Below, piece by piece: positions 26,198 through 38,152 of a stretch of DNA of 64,000 nucleotides. The stretch spans positions 62,001 through 126,000 of the forward strand of contig NZ_NHMP01000004.1 in the NCBI RefSeq assembly GCF_002221595.1. Reading direction: 5' to 3'. The notes below the pieces were generated by a model, which was not told the DNA's origin, did no database searches, and was given only the letters and a program-made list of their open reading frames with translations. The translations under genes were made by a program, and so were the position numbers. The first letter of the stretch is position 1. Every line of letters starts with the position of its first letter. This DNA comes from Turicimonas muris (GTDB lineage Bacteria > Pseudomonadota > Gammaproteobacteria > Burkholderiales > Burkholderiaceae_F).

Positions 26198-27943
26198 TTA
26201 GTATTTCAATTTTTCTTTGAGAAGCTCTTCAACTTGCTCGTAAGAAACTTTTTCGGTATTCATATCGCGGCGGTTGGTATATTCCACCACACCGTCCTTA
26301 AGTCCTTTGTCGCCGATGGTAATGCGATGAGGAACTCCGATAAGCTCCCAATCGGCAAACATGACACCCGGTCTTAAACCACGGTCATCGAGGATGACAT
26401 CAACGCCGTCAGCTTTCAGTTTGTTGTAGAGAGTATCTGCCTTTTCTCTGACAGCTTCGCTCTTGTCGTACCCTAATGCGCAGATAACAACTTCAAAAGG
26501 CGCCATGGCTTTTGGCCAAATGATTCCCTTGTCGTCGTGGTTCTGTTCAATAGCAGCGCCCAAAAGACGGGAAACACCAATTCCGTAGCAGCCCATGTGA
26601 ATAATCTGAGGCTTGCCGTTTTCGTCCAAGAAAGTGGCCTTCAACGGTTTGGAATAACGATCGCCTAAGTAGAAGACGTGACCGACCTCAATGCCTCTTT
26701 GCATTGTCAGTTTGCCTTTTCCGTCCGGAGACATATCACCTTCAACGACATTGCGAAGGTCAACGACTTGAGTCGGTTCCGGCAGATCCCGACCCCAGTT
26801 AACACCGGTAATGTGATATCCCTCCTTATTAGCACCGACAACAAAGTCACTCATGTTGGCAACAGTAAGGTCAGCAATCACCGGAACGTCTTTGGACAAT
26901 CCGACCGGCCCTAAATAACCCGGCTTGCTTCCGAAGGTATTCATAATTTCGTCGTCAGTGGCAAAACGATAGCCGCCTTTAAGAATATCTACCTTACCTG
27001 CTTTCACTTCGTTCAAAGAGTGATCGCCGCGGACTAACAAAAGCACAACTTTAGCCGGAAGTTCCTTACCTTCTTCATCTTTCCGGTCAATAGCCAAAAC
27101 GATGGCCTTGACGCTCTTTGTCAAAGGAAGGCCAAGATACTCGGTCATGGTTTCGCACTTTTCTTTACCCGGCGTAGCGACCATCTTCATTTCTTCAGTT
27201 GGTTCAGCTCTCTTTTCGATAACGGATAAAGCCGGAGCCAATTCAATGTTGGCTGCGAAGTCGCTTTCCGGGCAGTAAACGATGACATCCTCACCGGTGT
27301 CTGCGATTACTTGGAATTCTTGAGACAAATTACCGCCGATGGCGCCCGAGTCAGCCCTAACCGGTCTATAGACCAAACCAAGTCTGTCAAAGATCCTGCA
27401 GTAAGCATCGAACATCAGTTTGTAGCTCTTTACAGCCTGCTCTTCATTACGGTCAAAAGAATAGGCGTCTTTCATGACAAACTCACGGCCTCTCATCAAG
27501 CCGAAGCGAGGACGTCTTTCATCTCTGAACTTGGTTTGAATTTGATAGAAGTTGACAGGCATTTGCTTCCAAGAATTGATCTCCTGTCTGGCAATATCAG
27601 TTACTACTTCTTCAGAAGTTGGCTGGAGTGCAAATTCTCTTCCATGACGGTCTTTGAGACGTAGCAATTCATCGCCGTATTTCTGCCAACGGCCGCTTTC
27701 CATCCATAATTCAGCGGGCTGAACCATCGGCATAACGATTTCCAAAGAACCGGCTTTATCCATTTCTTCACGGATAATTTTTTCAACTTTCTTTAATGTC
27801 CTTACGGCCAACGGCATGTAGTTATAAATACCGGCGGCTTCTTTACGGATCATTCCTGAACGGAGCATGAGCTTCTGGCTCACAATCTCAGCGTCTGCAG
27901 GAGCTTCTTTCTTTGTCGAAATATGAAACTGACTTGCTCTCAT
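26198..27943 (-). CDS. proS: Prolyl-tRNA synthetase, bacterial type with editing domain
   Basis: A class II aminoacyl-tRNA synthetase that charges tRNA-Pro in the cytoplasm. The start at 27943 ([20 protein letters not shown]) is chosen over an in-frame ATG 14 codons upstream because it aligns with the MRxSQ start of E. coli ProS. This gives 581 residues. Motif 2 region [16 protein letters not shown] and motif 3 region [12 protein letters not shown] are visible, as is the INS editing insertion (about 225-400). The gene is divergent from rppH, an arrangement common in betaproteobacteria. Two tRNA-Pro(CGG) genes lie 11-13 kb away. Confidence 0.96.
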   Translation of the reverse strand: MRASQFHISTKKEAPADAEIVSQKLMLRSGMIRKEAAGIYNYMPLAVRTLKKVEKIIREEMDKAGSLEIVMPMVQPAELWMESGRWQKYGDELLRLKDRHGREFALQPTSEEVVTDIARQEINSWKQMPVNFYQIQTKFRDERRPRFGLMRGREFVMKDAYSFDRNEEQAVKSYKLMFDAYCRIFDRLGLVYRPVRADSGAIGGNLSQEFQVIADTGEDVIVYCPESDFAANIELAPALSVIEKRAEPTEEMKMVATPGKEKCETMTEYLGLPLTKSVKAIVLAIDRKDEEGKELPAKVVLLLVRGDHSLNEVKAGKVDILKGGYRFATDDEIMNTFGSKPGYLGPVGLSKDVPVIADLTVANMSDFVVGANKEGYHITGVNWGRDLPEPTQVVDLRNVVEGDMSPDGKGKLTMQRGIEVGHVFYLGDRYSKPLKATFLDENGKPQIIHMGCYGIGVSRLLGAAIEQNHDDKGIIWPKAMAPFEVVICALGYDKSEAVREKADTLYNKLKADGVDVILDDRGLRPGVMFADWELIGVPHRITIGDKGLKDGVVEYTNRRDMNTEKVSYEQVEELLKEKLKY

Positions 27944-28050
27944 TGTGTGGACTCTAATAATTTGAGTAACTTTAAACCTGAGCAAAAATCACATCTGAAT
28001 GCCTTTATATATAATGCTCAGGCGCAAAGTATTTATTTTAATTTAAGTTT

Positions 28051-28590
28051 ATGCTCGATAGAGAAGGATATCGGCCAAATGTCGGCATCATTTTGGCTAA
28101 TCCGCTTAAACAGGTCTACTGGGGAAAAAGACCTCGTCAACATTCCTGGCAGTTTCCACAGGGCGGCATCAATAGAGGAGAGACTCCTAAAGAAGCCATG
28201 CTCCGGGAACTATGGGAAGAGCTCGGTTTAACTCCTGACAAGGTAAAAATTATTAACAGCACGAAAGACTGGATTCGTTATGACGTTCCCGAACGCTGGG
28301 TGCGCCGAGACCTCAGAGGCATCTATCGAGGGCAAAAGCAAATCTGGTTTTTACTTGAGCTTACCGGTAAGAACATCGATATCGATATCAACGCCACTAA
28401 TCATCCGGAGTTTGAAGCTTGGAGATGGAACAATTATTGGGTTCCGCTAAGAGATGTGATTGAATTTAAACGTGACGTATACAAGAAGGTGCTTTTAGAG
28501 TTTGCTCCCTCCTTGTTTACCTCTCATCGTGATCTGACGCCGCCTGAGAATTGGGGCAAAGTTGAGAGCACTTCCCGCTTTCGCAGATAG
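28051..28590 (+). CDS. rppH: RNA pyrophosphohydrolase (Nudix)
   Basis: A 179-residue Nudix hydrolase that removes pyrophosphate from the 5' end of mRNA and triggers RNase E decay. The start [27 protein letters not shown] is typical of RppH. The Nudix box runs through [20 protein letters not shown] (metal ligands in REL-EE). Aromatic residues for guanosine stacking (YDVPERW) are also present. It is divergent from proS. An IS200/IS605 element end lies 11 bp after the stop. Confidence 0.95.
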   Translation: MLDREGYRPNVGIILANPLKQVYWGKRPRQHSWQFPQGGINRGETPKEAMLRELWEELGLTPDKVKIINSTKDWIRYDVPERWVRRDLRGIYRGQKQIWFLLELTGKNIDIDINATNHPEFEAWRWNNYWVPLRDVIEFKRDVYKKVLLEFAPSLFTSHRDLTPPENWGKVESTSRFRR

Positions 28591-28600
28591 TACCTTCCAT

Positions 28601-29848
28601 TGACTTCCTCCTCTTCGTAAATGAAGAGGATTCCTACCACCATTACAACAGCCGTAGCCTATTGTTGTAGAAAGTCTCGTTGGGTTCCTGCTGACAACAG
28701 CCTTACTGCACCGTTCATTTCACAGGCTAACCGGGCGTGTCCGGCCCTTAATACATTTATCGCTCCCACGATATCGGCATTTTCTTTGTATCCGCATTTG
28801 ACACATTCGAAATGTGCTTGCGTTTGTCTGTTTTTTGCCGAAATATATCCGCAATTCGGACAAGTTCTGCTCGTATTTTTCGGAGGAACCAATACCAGCA
28901 ACCCTCCTCTTTCTTCCAGCTTGTAAGCCAACATTGTCTTGAAAGAAAACCATCCTTGGTCAAGAATTGAACGATTTAAACCGCTTTTCTGTCTGACCTT
29001 TTTTCCGGGCTGCTCAACTATACCTGACGCCGATGCAGACATATTCGATACTTTTAGATCTTCCATGAACACAATACCGTGGTTTTTGGCTATTGTTGTC
29101 GTGATTTTATGCAAAAAGTCTCTTCTTATATCTGCTATGCGTTTGTGCAGTTTCGCGATTTTGGTTTTGGTTTTCTTAGAATTGCTACTTCCTTTTTGTT
29201 GTCGAGATAATTTCTTTTGTAGTTTAGCTAACTGCTTTAGACAATTTCTCAAACTATTGACCGGCTCTACAAAAGTCCCGTTCGAAAAAGTAACAAACTT
29301 CTTAACGCCCATGTCAATTCCGATTTCGGAATTAATCATCCGCTTAGGCTCTATTTCAAATTCAGTCTGAATGGAAACGAACCATTTTAGACCCTCTCGA
29401 GATACCGTAATATTCTTTGGTTTGCCAATGATGCTTCTGCTCTTTCTATAGCCGACTGTCCCTATTTTCGGCAAATAGATCCTTTGTTTATCCTCATCTA
29501 TTTTGAATCCCTGCGAGAATCGGAATGAATCGCGCTGAAATTTCTTTTTGAACCTTGGAAATTTCGTTCTCTTGGCAAAAAAATTCTTGTATCCCTTCTC
29601 CAAATCTTTCAATGCTTGTTGGAGGACTGAGAATTATCGAGCCGTCTTATTCGAAAAAAGAAATATCCCTCCATTCGTAGTCAATTATGGGCAACTACTC
29701 TCTGGTCGCCTTCTTATTTCATCGCAAGTTGTGGAGGCGCCCTACTTCTATTATCAACCAGTACATTGAACAGCAGAATACGCCTGACTGAAAAAATTTT
29801 AGATCCGGCCCTTATATCACCGTCCTAAAGAACGGTGTTTTACGGGCC
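28601..29848 (-). mobile_element. IS200/IS605-family element with decayed tnpB
   Basis: The tnpB 3' side ends in a conserved hairpin: CCTCTTC/GAAGAGG at 28610-28629, inside GACTTCCTCC....GGA-TCCTACC. The tnpB 5' side ends in a composite hairpin (29807-29848) with outer GGCCC/GGGCC and inner ACCGT/ACGGT stems. The same two ends occur around 61721-62033, which supports both boundaries. No tnpA is present. In this family the 3' end region also encodes the guide (omega) RNA scaffold, so 28601-28700 read on the minus strand is a candidate omega RNA. Confidence 0.8.
28659..29612 (-). CDS. tnpB: TnpB-like RNA-guided nuclease (OrfB), N-terminus degraded
   Basis: 317 residues remain of a TnpB normally near 380. 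The RuvC triad is intact: Asp100 (EIGIDMGVKKF), Glu184 (VFMEDLKVSNM) and Asp280 (NADIVGAINVL). The zinc ribbon has Cys251, Cys254, Cys270 and Cys273 (CPNCG, CVKCG). Upstream, the same frame still reads like TnpB (GGIFLFSNKTAR-stop-FSVLQQALKDLEKG), but it has stops near 29632 and further on. The N-terminal part has therefore decayed or needs a downstream start. It lies between proB and rppH, interrupting a usually compact housekeeping block. Activity is doubtful, but the nuclease core is unmutated at its catalytic residues. Confidence 0.85.
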   Translation of the reverse strand: MKDLEKGYKNFFAKRTKFPRFKKKFQRDSFRFSQGFKIDEDKQRIYLPKIGTVGYRKSRSIIGKPKNITVSREGLKWFVSIQTEFEIEPKRMINSEIGIDMGVKKFVTFSNGTFVEPVNSLRNCLKQLAKLQKKLSRQQKGSSNSKKTKTKIAKLHKRIADIRRDFLHKITTTIAKNHGIVFMEDLKVSNMSASASGIVEQPGKKVRQKSGLNRSILDQGWFSFKTMLAYKLEERGGLLVLVPPKNTSRTCPNCGYISAKNRQTQAHFECVKCGYKENADIVGAINVLRAGHARLACEMNGAVRLLSAGTQRDFLQQ

Positions 29849-29861
29849 TGCCTGATAAAGA

Positions 29862-32091
<2,230 letters not shown>

Positions 32092-32341
32092 TTAACAAAT
32101 TTTCTAATATGCTTAACGATTTCTCAATGATAGTCAAAAAATGGGACTCACCTCCTAACTTCTGCCTACTCTAGTGCACACAAGTTCCGGAAAAAGAGGA
32201 GAGGCAACGGTTTGGAGGAAGATCTATAACAGTCCGAAGCAATGCCGCTCGAATGGTCCAAACAAGATTATTGCAGCACTACCAGAAAGAAATAGTGGAA
32301 AACAAAAAGGAGGCCTGCAAAAGAACCTCCAAGAAAAACAA

Positions 32342-32371
32342 AAACCTCAGACCAACTAAGGAATGAGGTTT
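32342..32371 (-). terminator. Hairpin terminator/attenuator after rpmA
   Basis: On the minus strand, AAACCTCA pairs with TGAGGTTT and is followed by TTTGTTTTTC. It lies 18 bases after rpmA. A second hairpin, GGAGG/CCTCC (about 32310-32331), follows within the 300-bp rpmA-obg gap, which otherwise shows no gene. Confidence 0.7.
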
Positions 32372-32388
32372 TAAAGCCGAACCTGAGA

Positions 32389-32649
32389 TTAAGCTACAGG
32401 AACAACATTCACATAATGACGGTTAAGGCGACCGTGAACTACGAATTCAACCTTACCTTCAGCCTTTGCGAACAAAGTGTGATCACGGCCCATGCCTACA
32501 TTTTCACCGGCATGGAAATTTGTGCCGCGCTGACGGACGATGATTGCGCCCGACTTGATCATCTGTGAACCGAAAACCTTAACGCCCAAACGCTGTGCAT
32601 TGGAGTCGCGACCGTTTCTTGTGGAACCGCCACCTTTCTTATGTGCCAT
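32389..32649 (-). CDS. rpmA: 50S ribosomal protein L27
   Basis: An 86-residue protein starting [20 protein letters not shown], the standard L27 N-terminus that reaches the peptidyl-transferase centre. The core is [22 protein letters not shown] and [17 protein letters not shown] (landmarks). The first residues lack the cleavable extension seen in Firmicutes. It is co-transcribed with rplU 26 bp upstream. Confidence 0.98.
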   Translation of the reverse strand: MAHKKGGGSTRNGRDSNAQRLGVKVFGSQMIKSGAIIVRQRGTNFHAGENVGMGRDHTLFAKAEGKVEFVVHGRLNRHYVNVVPVA

Positions 32650-32675
32650 TTCAAATACCTCTTATCAAAAATCAA

Positions 32676-32987
32676 TTAAGCAGAAATCTCATCAATCTTG
32701 AGTTCTGTGTAGTTCTGACGGTGACCGGCACTCTTGATGGAGTGTTTACGGCGACGGAACTTGAAAATACGAACTTTTTCATGACGGCCATTGGCGACAA
32801 TAGTTGCTTTAACTGCTGCGCCTTCGATTGTAGGAGCGCCAACTTTCATACCAGCGTCATCTTTAATAGCGAGAACTTGTGTAAGTTCGATCTGGGAACC
32901 TACTTCTCCGGCCAAGGACTCGACGCGGAGCTTATCGCCAACAGCAACAGTGTACTGTTTGCCGCCGGTCTTAATAATTGCGTACAT
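32676..32987 (-). CDS. rplU: 50S ribosomal protein L21
   Basis: A 103-residue protein starting [20 protein letters not shown], with the C-terminal [22 protein letters not shown] pattern (here [20 protein letters not shown]). First gene of the rplU-rpmA-obg-proB cluster. In many betaproteobacteria ispB is its divergent neighbour; here ispB is 5 kb away. Confidence 0.98.
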   Translation of the reverse strand: MYAIIKTGGKQYTVAVGDKLRVESLAGEVGSQIELTQVLAIKDDAGMKVGAPTIEGAAVKATIVANGRHEKVRIFKFRRRKHSIKSAGHRQNYTELKIDEISA

Positions 32988-33249
32988 AAAAACCTCTTCA
33001 CTTCAATGCAGTCCACGATCTGCTGAAGCCTTTTTGTGTGGTAAAAGAGTAATTCGTGGAACGTGCGATTATTACACAACTTTCCTCTCAAATCAAACAG
33101 TAAAGTTAAAAATAGGAAAAAAGCCCTAGCAACTCGAGAAATCCACTAGAAACAAAATAGAAGAAAATCTGACTCCGTCCATGTGCGAGAGCCTTTTGAA
33201 GAAATCAGTCTGTCTGCGGCTTATCCAAAAAGCTTCTTTCTGCCAACAG

Positions 33250-34539
33250 TTAAATGTCGCGCCAGTTGAAGACTTCATGTTTGATTATGAGATTTTTCGA
33301 ATAATTTTCGTTCCGCAGCTGCTTTTGAAGCAGAGCCAGTCCGCAAAAAGCTACAAACTCCGGTTTACCTTGCATGATTTGCTTCACCGTAAGTCTGGCC
33401 TGACTTTTGTCAATCAGCATTAAAGGAACGTCCGCTTCCTCTGCTTCCTTACGCACAGCCTCTACAAAAGGCGCAGTTCTTTGATCTTTTACGGTCCAAA
33501 AAAGTGTGATCGAACCATGTTTGTTCTTGGCGGCTGCTTTAAGCCATGCATTAAAAGGCGCAATTCCTATTCCGGCGGCACACCATGACTGAGGCTCTTT
33601 CGAAAAAATCGGGATGAACTCTCCCCAAGGACCTTCAACCTCAAAAATATCTCCCGTGTGCAGCCTCTCTAGGAGGAAATTGGTAAAGTCGCCTGACTTC
33701 TTAATCCACAGTATTACTTCGTCATCGCTAAATTCCGCAATAGAAAACGGATGGCCTTCATCTCCGGGAAGATGCACAAACAAAAACTGTCCGGGCAGTA
33801 CCTCTTTACCCAAAGGAGTTTTCATTTCAAGACGAATGCAGTCGCTGCCAACTTCTGAGATAGAAGTGACGTGGGCTTTCATCTTTTTTTGCCAACCGGG
33901 TCCTTTTCTTAACAGATTGATGCTTGCCCATAATCCCACGACCGTAATCGCAACGATACTTAGTCCGAACGGCATGTAAAAATCGGACACTTTCATCAAG
34001 CGCAGAGAATGCAAACTTAAAAATATAAAAACCCAAGCAAAAACAGAATGGATTTTTAACCAGCGTTTGTAAGGAATCTTCTTCGTTAGACAAAGAAGCA
34101 CAAGAATCAAAGCTATCCAAGTAAGCCATACGGAAGACTCTTTGGCCACAGTTCGACTCATAGACCACACCAAATCCCAAAAAGCCGGATCGGCGAGCAT
34201 CTCTTTTTTCGGTGGTTTTGGAAGCGTCCAGATAAGTCTTAGGATCGGACCGAAAATGTCTTTCACAAAGTAATGTACAAAGGCCATTGCAACGGCTGCA
34301 AAACCGAGCCATTTGTGAAAAACATACAATCTGTCGAGCGGTGAGCGAAAAACCTTTTCAATCCAAGACGGACGAGCAGCGATGACAAGGCAAATGGTCA
34401 TCCACAACCAAGCAATTGCGCCGGTAATATAAAAAATCTCATGAGTATAGGAGCGGGCGTCAAAGTTCGGCGGAAAACACCACAAGCCAAGAATCCAAAA
34501 AATGAAAAGTGAAATGGTCAGGATTGAAGTAAGTATCAT
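33250..34539 (-). CDS. Ferric reductase-like membrane flavoprotein (NOX/FRE type)
   Basis: About 429 residues. The N-terminal ferric-reductase-like membrane domain (about 1-205) has six hydrophobic helices and haem-ligand candidates in VFHKWLGF, VHYFV, KIHSVFAW and SLHSLRL. The cytosolic FAD/NAD(P)H module (about 215-429) has HPFSIAEF, VEGPWGEF, CAAGIGIAPFNAWLK and VAFCGLALL. The start at 34539 is preferred over an in-frame ATG 20 codons upstream: AAGGAAAG precedes it and the first TM starts directly (MILTSILTISLFIFWILGLW). The role is likely transmembrane electron transfer to iron or another acceptor. It has no close operon partners. Confidence 0.85.
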   Translation of the reverse strand: MILTSILTISLFIFWILGLWCFPPNFDARSYTHEIFYITGAIAWLWMTICLVIAARPSWIEKVFRSPLDRLYVFHKWLGFAAVAMAFVHYFVKDIFGPILRLIWTLPKPPKKEMLADPAFWDLVWSMSRTVAKESSVWLTWIALILVLLCLTKKIPYKRWLKIHSVFAWVFIFLSLHSLRLMKVSDFYMPFGLSIVAITVVGLWASINLLRKGPGWQKKMKAHVTSISEVGSDCIRLEMKTPLGKEVLPGQFLFVHLPGDEGHPFSIAEFSDDEVILWIKKSGDFTNFLLERLHTGDIFEVEGPWGEFIPIFSKEPQSWCAAGIGIAPFNAWLKAAAKNKHGSITLFWTVKDQRTAPFVEAVRKEAEEADVPLMLIDKSQARLTVKQIMQGKPEFVAFCGLALLQKQLRNENYSKNLIIKHEVFNWRDI

Positions 34540-35322
34540 TTTTCTTTCCTTGCAAAACGTCTTCAATTCAAGTTTAAGAATGGGAATCCTTGAATTCAAA
34601 GTCTTTCATCAACCATTTGTTGGAAAACTTTTAAAATTGTTTGGTTCCGTAAATTTTTCAAGCAAAACAATTAAGGCACTTCTGATACTTAATAATTCAT
34701 ACTTTGCTTGTTCACGTTCAATCCACTTAGCAATTACGTGCATTCAAAAATCTTCCTACCTCCAATTAGTATTCTTTTGCCTGGCAGGAATTTACGAAAT
34801 ACATTGTTTTTTCCCTTCAGAGCTGACAGTTTTCTGTTTTCTTCCAGTAATCAAAGAGTTGAACACAGCTGGAAGGAAAAGAAAGACGGCAAAATAATAT
34901 GATGAAATCTGCGAAATCCAACTGAGAAATAACTATTCAAACAGAGTGTTCTCCAGTTATGTCCACTGAGAATTTATTTTTTACTTTATATGCGAAACAT
35001 TTTGCATTGAAAAAATATTATTTCATAATACAAAAACAATTTCACAATAAGCAAGATTTAACAACTAAACACAATTTTAAAAGAGCCTAAGTTCTTCGTT
35101 TTGAAGATCGGATCATTTACTTAGAAATTAACTGAGCGTCAAACCATTTCAGAAAATTTTTTTTAAATATTTATAAGGGTAAACATTTACATTTATTCTC
35201 TAAAAGAAGTAAGAAACTATTAATTTTCTATCTGACACATAGAGGAAATACCTATATTTTCTTCTATTATTTTTTCGAAAGCACAACTTTCAACCCCATC
35301 AACTTAACGAAAGAAGGGCTAT
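34540..35322. other. AT-rich intergenic region, no gene seen
   Basis: About 780 bp between divergent genes. Open frames here lack ribosome sites and resemble no protein. It is noticeably AT-rich from 34980 to 35290. The dctA-like gene has a ribosome site (GAAGGG, 35312-35317), so its promoter is presumably in the last 150 bp, but no clear -35/-10 pair stands out. Confidence 0.5.
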
Positions 35323-36654
35323 ATGAGAAGTAGAAGACCTTTATATAAAACCCTGTACTTCCAAGTTATTTGCGCCATCATTATCGGCGTTCTTTTGGGA
35401 TATTTTTACCCCGAGCTTGGTGCCCAGATGAAACCCCTTGGCGACGGCTTCATCAAATTAATCAAAATGATCATTGCTCCGGTAATTTTCTGTACCGTTG
35501 TTATCGGTATTGCCGGAATGGAAGATATGAAAAAAGTTGGCCGCGTCGGTGGCTATGCTCTTCTGTACTTTGAAGTGGTATCAACCTTCGCTCTGATAAT
35601 CGGCTTATTGATGGTTAATCTCCTCTCCCCCGGTTCAGGGATGCATGTCAATCCGGCCACTTTAGACATGTCGGCCGTCTCCGCCTACACCCAGCATGCC
35701 TCTTCCCACTCCACCGTTGACTTCTTTATGAATATCATTCCGTCAACAGTGGCAGGTGCCTTTGCATCCGGAGACATTCTTCAGGTCTTATTCTTCTCTA
35801 TTCTTTTTGGTTTTGCCTTACAAAAAATGGGCGGCCAGAAATCTCAGCTTTTCCAGTTAATTGACAAAACCTCGAAAATTCTTTTCTTGATAGTCGGCTG
35901 GATCATGAAAGTTGCCCCTATCGGCGCATTCGGTGCAATGGCTTTCACGATTGGCAAGTATGGTATTTCTTCCCTACTTCCTCTGGCCAAACTAATGGGT
36001 GCTTTCTACTTCACCTGTTTCATCTTCATCTTCGGTGTTCTCGGAGCTATCTGCAGAAGCCACGGTTTCTCTCTTATTAACTATTTGAGATATATCAAAG
36101 ACGAACTTCTCATCGTGCTCGGCACTTCCTCTTCTGAATCAGTGCTTCCGAGAATGATGGTAAAAATGGAGCATGCCGGCATCAGCAAGTCCGTCGTCGG
36201 CCTGGTAATTCCGACCGGCTATTCATTCAATCTTGATGGGACAGCTATTTATTTGACAATGGCAGCTGTGTTTATCGCTCAAGCCTGCGACATTCAGATG
36301 ACGCTCTTCCAGCAACTGACTCTTCTTGCGGTGCTCCTGTTGACAAGTAAGGGAGCTGCCGGCGTCACTGGCTCTGGCTTCATTGTCCTTGCCGCTTCCC
36401 TTTCCTCTCTCGGCGATGTTCCGGTTGCCGGATTGGCGTTGATTCTCGGCATCGACCGTTTCATGAGTGAAGCACGTTCCATTACCAATATGATCGGGAA
36501 CGGCATTGCCTGTATCGTAGTCGGCAACTGGGTCAAAGAGGCTGACATGGACACCGTTAAGAAGCACACTCACCCGGCTTACATCCATCTAGCAGAACAA
36601 GCATTGGAAGCTCTCGAAGGCAAAAAAGCACAAAACCTAGAACCGACAGCCTAA
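35323..36654 (+). CDS. dctA: Dicarboxylate/amino acid:cation symporter, DctA-like
   Basis: A 443-residue inner-membrane transporter of the DAACS family that imports C4-dicarboxylates (succinate, fumarate, malate) with protons or sodium. The start [25 protein letters not shown] matches DctA. The serine-rich hairpin [13 protein letters not shown] and the ligand-binding helix [23 protein letters not shown] are diagnostic. The second hairpin, [18 protein letters not shown], is also present. A glutamate carrier (GltP) is the alternative, but the DctA-like motifs fit better. A dicarboxylate uptake gene suits an organism that respires organic acids with flavoprotein reductases. A terminator follows. 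Confidence 0.9.
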   Translation: MRSRRPLYKTLYFQVICAIIIGVLLGYFYPELGAQMKPLGDGFIKLIKMIIAPVIFCTVVIGIAGMEDMKKVGRVGGYALLYFEVVSTFALIIGLLMVNLLSPGSGMHVNPATLDMSAVSAYTQHASSHSTVDFFMNIIPSTVAGAFASGDILQVLFFSILFGFALQKMGGQKSQLFQLIDKTSKILFLIVGWIMKVAPIGAFGAMAFTIGKYGISSLLPLAKLMGAFYFTCFIFIFGVLGAICRSHGFSLINYLRYIKDELLIVLGTSSSESVLPRMMVKMEHAGISKSVVGLVIPTGYSFNLDGTAIYLTMAAVFIAQACDIQMTLFQQLTLLAVLLLTSKGAAGVTGSGFIVLAASLSSLGDVPVAGLALILGIDRFMSEARSITNMIGNGIACIVVGNWVKEADMDTVKKHTHPAYIHLAEQALEALEGKKAQNLEPTA

Positions 36655-36666
36655 TATTTATTCTGC

Positions 36667-36692
36667 AAAGGCCGCTTTCGCGGCTTTTGCTT
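36667..36692 (+). terminator. Rho-independent terminator of dctA
   Basis: Stem AAGGCCGC / GCGGCTTTT (core GCCGC 36671-36675, GCGGC 36680-36684), followed by TTTTGCTTT. It lies 13 bases after the stop. Confidence 0.8.
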
Positions 36693-36703
36693 TATCCGAG
36701 GCC

Positions 36704-37894
36704 TTAAGAAGCTGCGCGATTCAGCGCGATTGTAAGTAAAGTTGCGGCACCTACTTGAATCGCTTTATCGTTAAAGTCAAACATTGGATGATGAACACTG
36801 GCAAAGTGAGTTTCATCTTTCATGCCCAGACGGAACAAACATCCAGGCTTGGCTAAAAGCATAAAGGAGAAATCTTCTCCACCGCAGGTTCTATGCCATT
36901 GCTTGACGCGCTCTTCGCCCAATAATTCTTTAGCATAACCGGAAGCCTTTTCCACCAGCTCAGGAGTATTAAACATCGCCGGATAAAGCTTGGTGTACTC
37001 AACTTCGACCTCCATATCATTGGCAAGAGCAATTCCATCGGCAACCTGCTTCATTCTCCTAATAATTGTTTCCTGAACTTCCGGTTCAAAAGATCTGGCT
37101 GTTCCCGATATCTTGGCTTCTTGCGGAACAACGCTCGGTCCATCTCCAAATCCACTTTGAATGCATCCGGCAGAAACTACAGCGGTTTTCATCGGATCTA
37201 CACTTCTAGCTACAATCGTTTGGAGTGCCAATACACATTCACAAGCTGCCACCAGAGGATCTTTTGTCATATGAGGACGAGAGCCGTGTCCGCCTTTTCC
37301 TTTGAAGGTGATTTCGAACTTGTCGGCATTTGCAGTGGCGTATCCCGGAATAAAACCGACATCACCGAGATTAAGGCTTGGCTCGGCATGAAGTGCATAA
37401 AACTCATCGATACCAAATCTTTCTACCAAGCCGTCAGCAATCATGTGTTTTGCGCCGGCAAAACCTTCTTCTCCGGGCTGGAAAATTGCAACTAATGTTC
37501 CAGCAAAATCTCGATGCTGGGCCGCATAATGACAAAGCGTCAGTAGTGTCGCGACATGTCCGTCATGGCCGCAAGCATGCATTTTCCCTTTGACTCGACT
37601 TGCCCAGGCAGCGTTGGTTTTTTCCTCCAATGGAAGTGCGTCAGAATCTGCGCGAAGCCCGATTGTTTTACCTGGTTTTGTCCCACGGATAACGGCAACT
37701 ACGCCGGTCACATCTTTTCCTCCAACATACTCATACACTTCATTCAAAGAAAAAGAGGCAAGGCCTTTCGTTATTTTCTCTTGAGTTTTATATAAACAAA
37801 GACCAAGCTCCGGTTCTTCATGGATTTTGTGGCGGATATCGGTGCCGATTTTTGCGCTCTCTGCCATTTGTTCCGGCTTAATTAATATTGTCAT
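36704..37894 (-). CDS. M20D amidohydrolase (hippurate hydrolase/N-acyl amino acid hydrolase-like)
   Basis: A 396-residue cytoplasmic metallo-amidohydrolase. Metal-site motifs are MHACGHDGHVATLL, FQPGEEGFAGAKHM (catalytic Glu pair) and HAEPSLNLGDVG, with a C-terminal HRTCGGEDFSFML ligand. The dimerisation domain begins about 185 with FKGKGGHGSRPHMTKDP. The family cleaves N-acylated or N-benzoylated amino acids. The gene is convergent with dctA and may use imported or salvaged N-acyl compounds. The exact substrate is unknown. Confidence 0.92.
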   Translation of the reverse strand: MTILIKPEQMAESAKIGTDIRHKIHEEPELGLCLYKTQEKITKGLASFSLNEVYEYVGGKDVTGVVAVIRGTKPGKTIGLRADSDALPLEEKTNAAWASRVKGKMHACGHDGHVATLLTLCHYAAQHRDFAGTLVAIFQPGEEGFAGAKHMIADGLVERFGIDEFYALHAEPSLNLGDVGFIPGYATANADKFEITFKGKGGHGSRPHMTKDPLVAACECVLALQTIVARSVDPMKTAVVSAGCIQSGFGDGPSVVPQEAKISGTARSFEPEVQETIIRRMKQVADGIALANDMEVEVEYTKLYPAMFNTPELVEKASGYAKELLGEERVKQWHRTCGGEDFSFMLLAKPGCLFRLGMKDETHFASVHHPMFDFNDKAIQVGAATLLTIALNRAAS

Positions 37895-38152
37895 TAGTCG
37901 TGCTCCTGAAAAAAAGGTTTTGAGAATTCAAAGTGTAGCAACCGTCAGTGCTGCATATTCGTAATTGATAGATGTGCGGTTCTAAGCGATTTCAAAAAGT
38001 TAAAAATTTTGCTGATTTCAGCGTAATAAATTTTTGTCTACGATATTTTCTGTTTCTAATCTCAAACTTAGACCTCAAAACCTCTTTTTTATCTCTTCAC
38101 ACTCAGAAAAAATTCGGTAATATGCTTTGGTTAAGAACTAGGAGGAGGAGCA

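Noticed and set aside
29679-29712. Similarity of a short stretch (ATTATGGGCAACTACTCT) upstream of tnpB to the start of the 355-bp repeat
   Set aside because: Only about 16 of 21 bases match and the rest of the unit is absent; could be chance.
34502-34897. 131-codon open frame between the ferric-reductase-like gene and dctA
   Set aside because: It overlaps the 5' end of the reductase gene on the other strand, has no ribosome site and has AT-driven composition.
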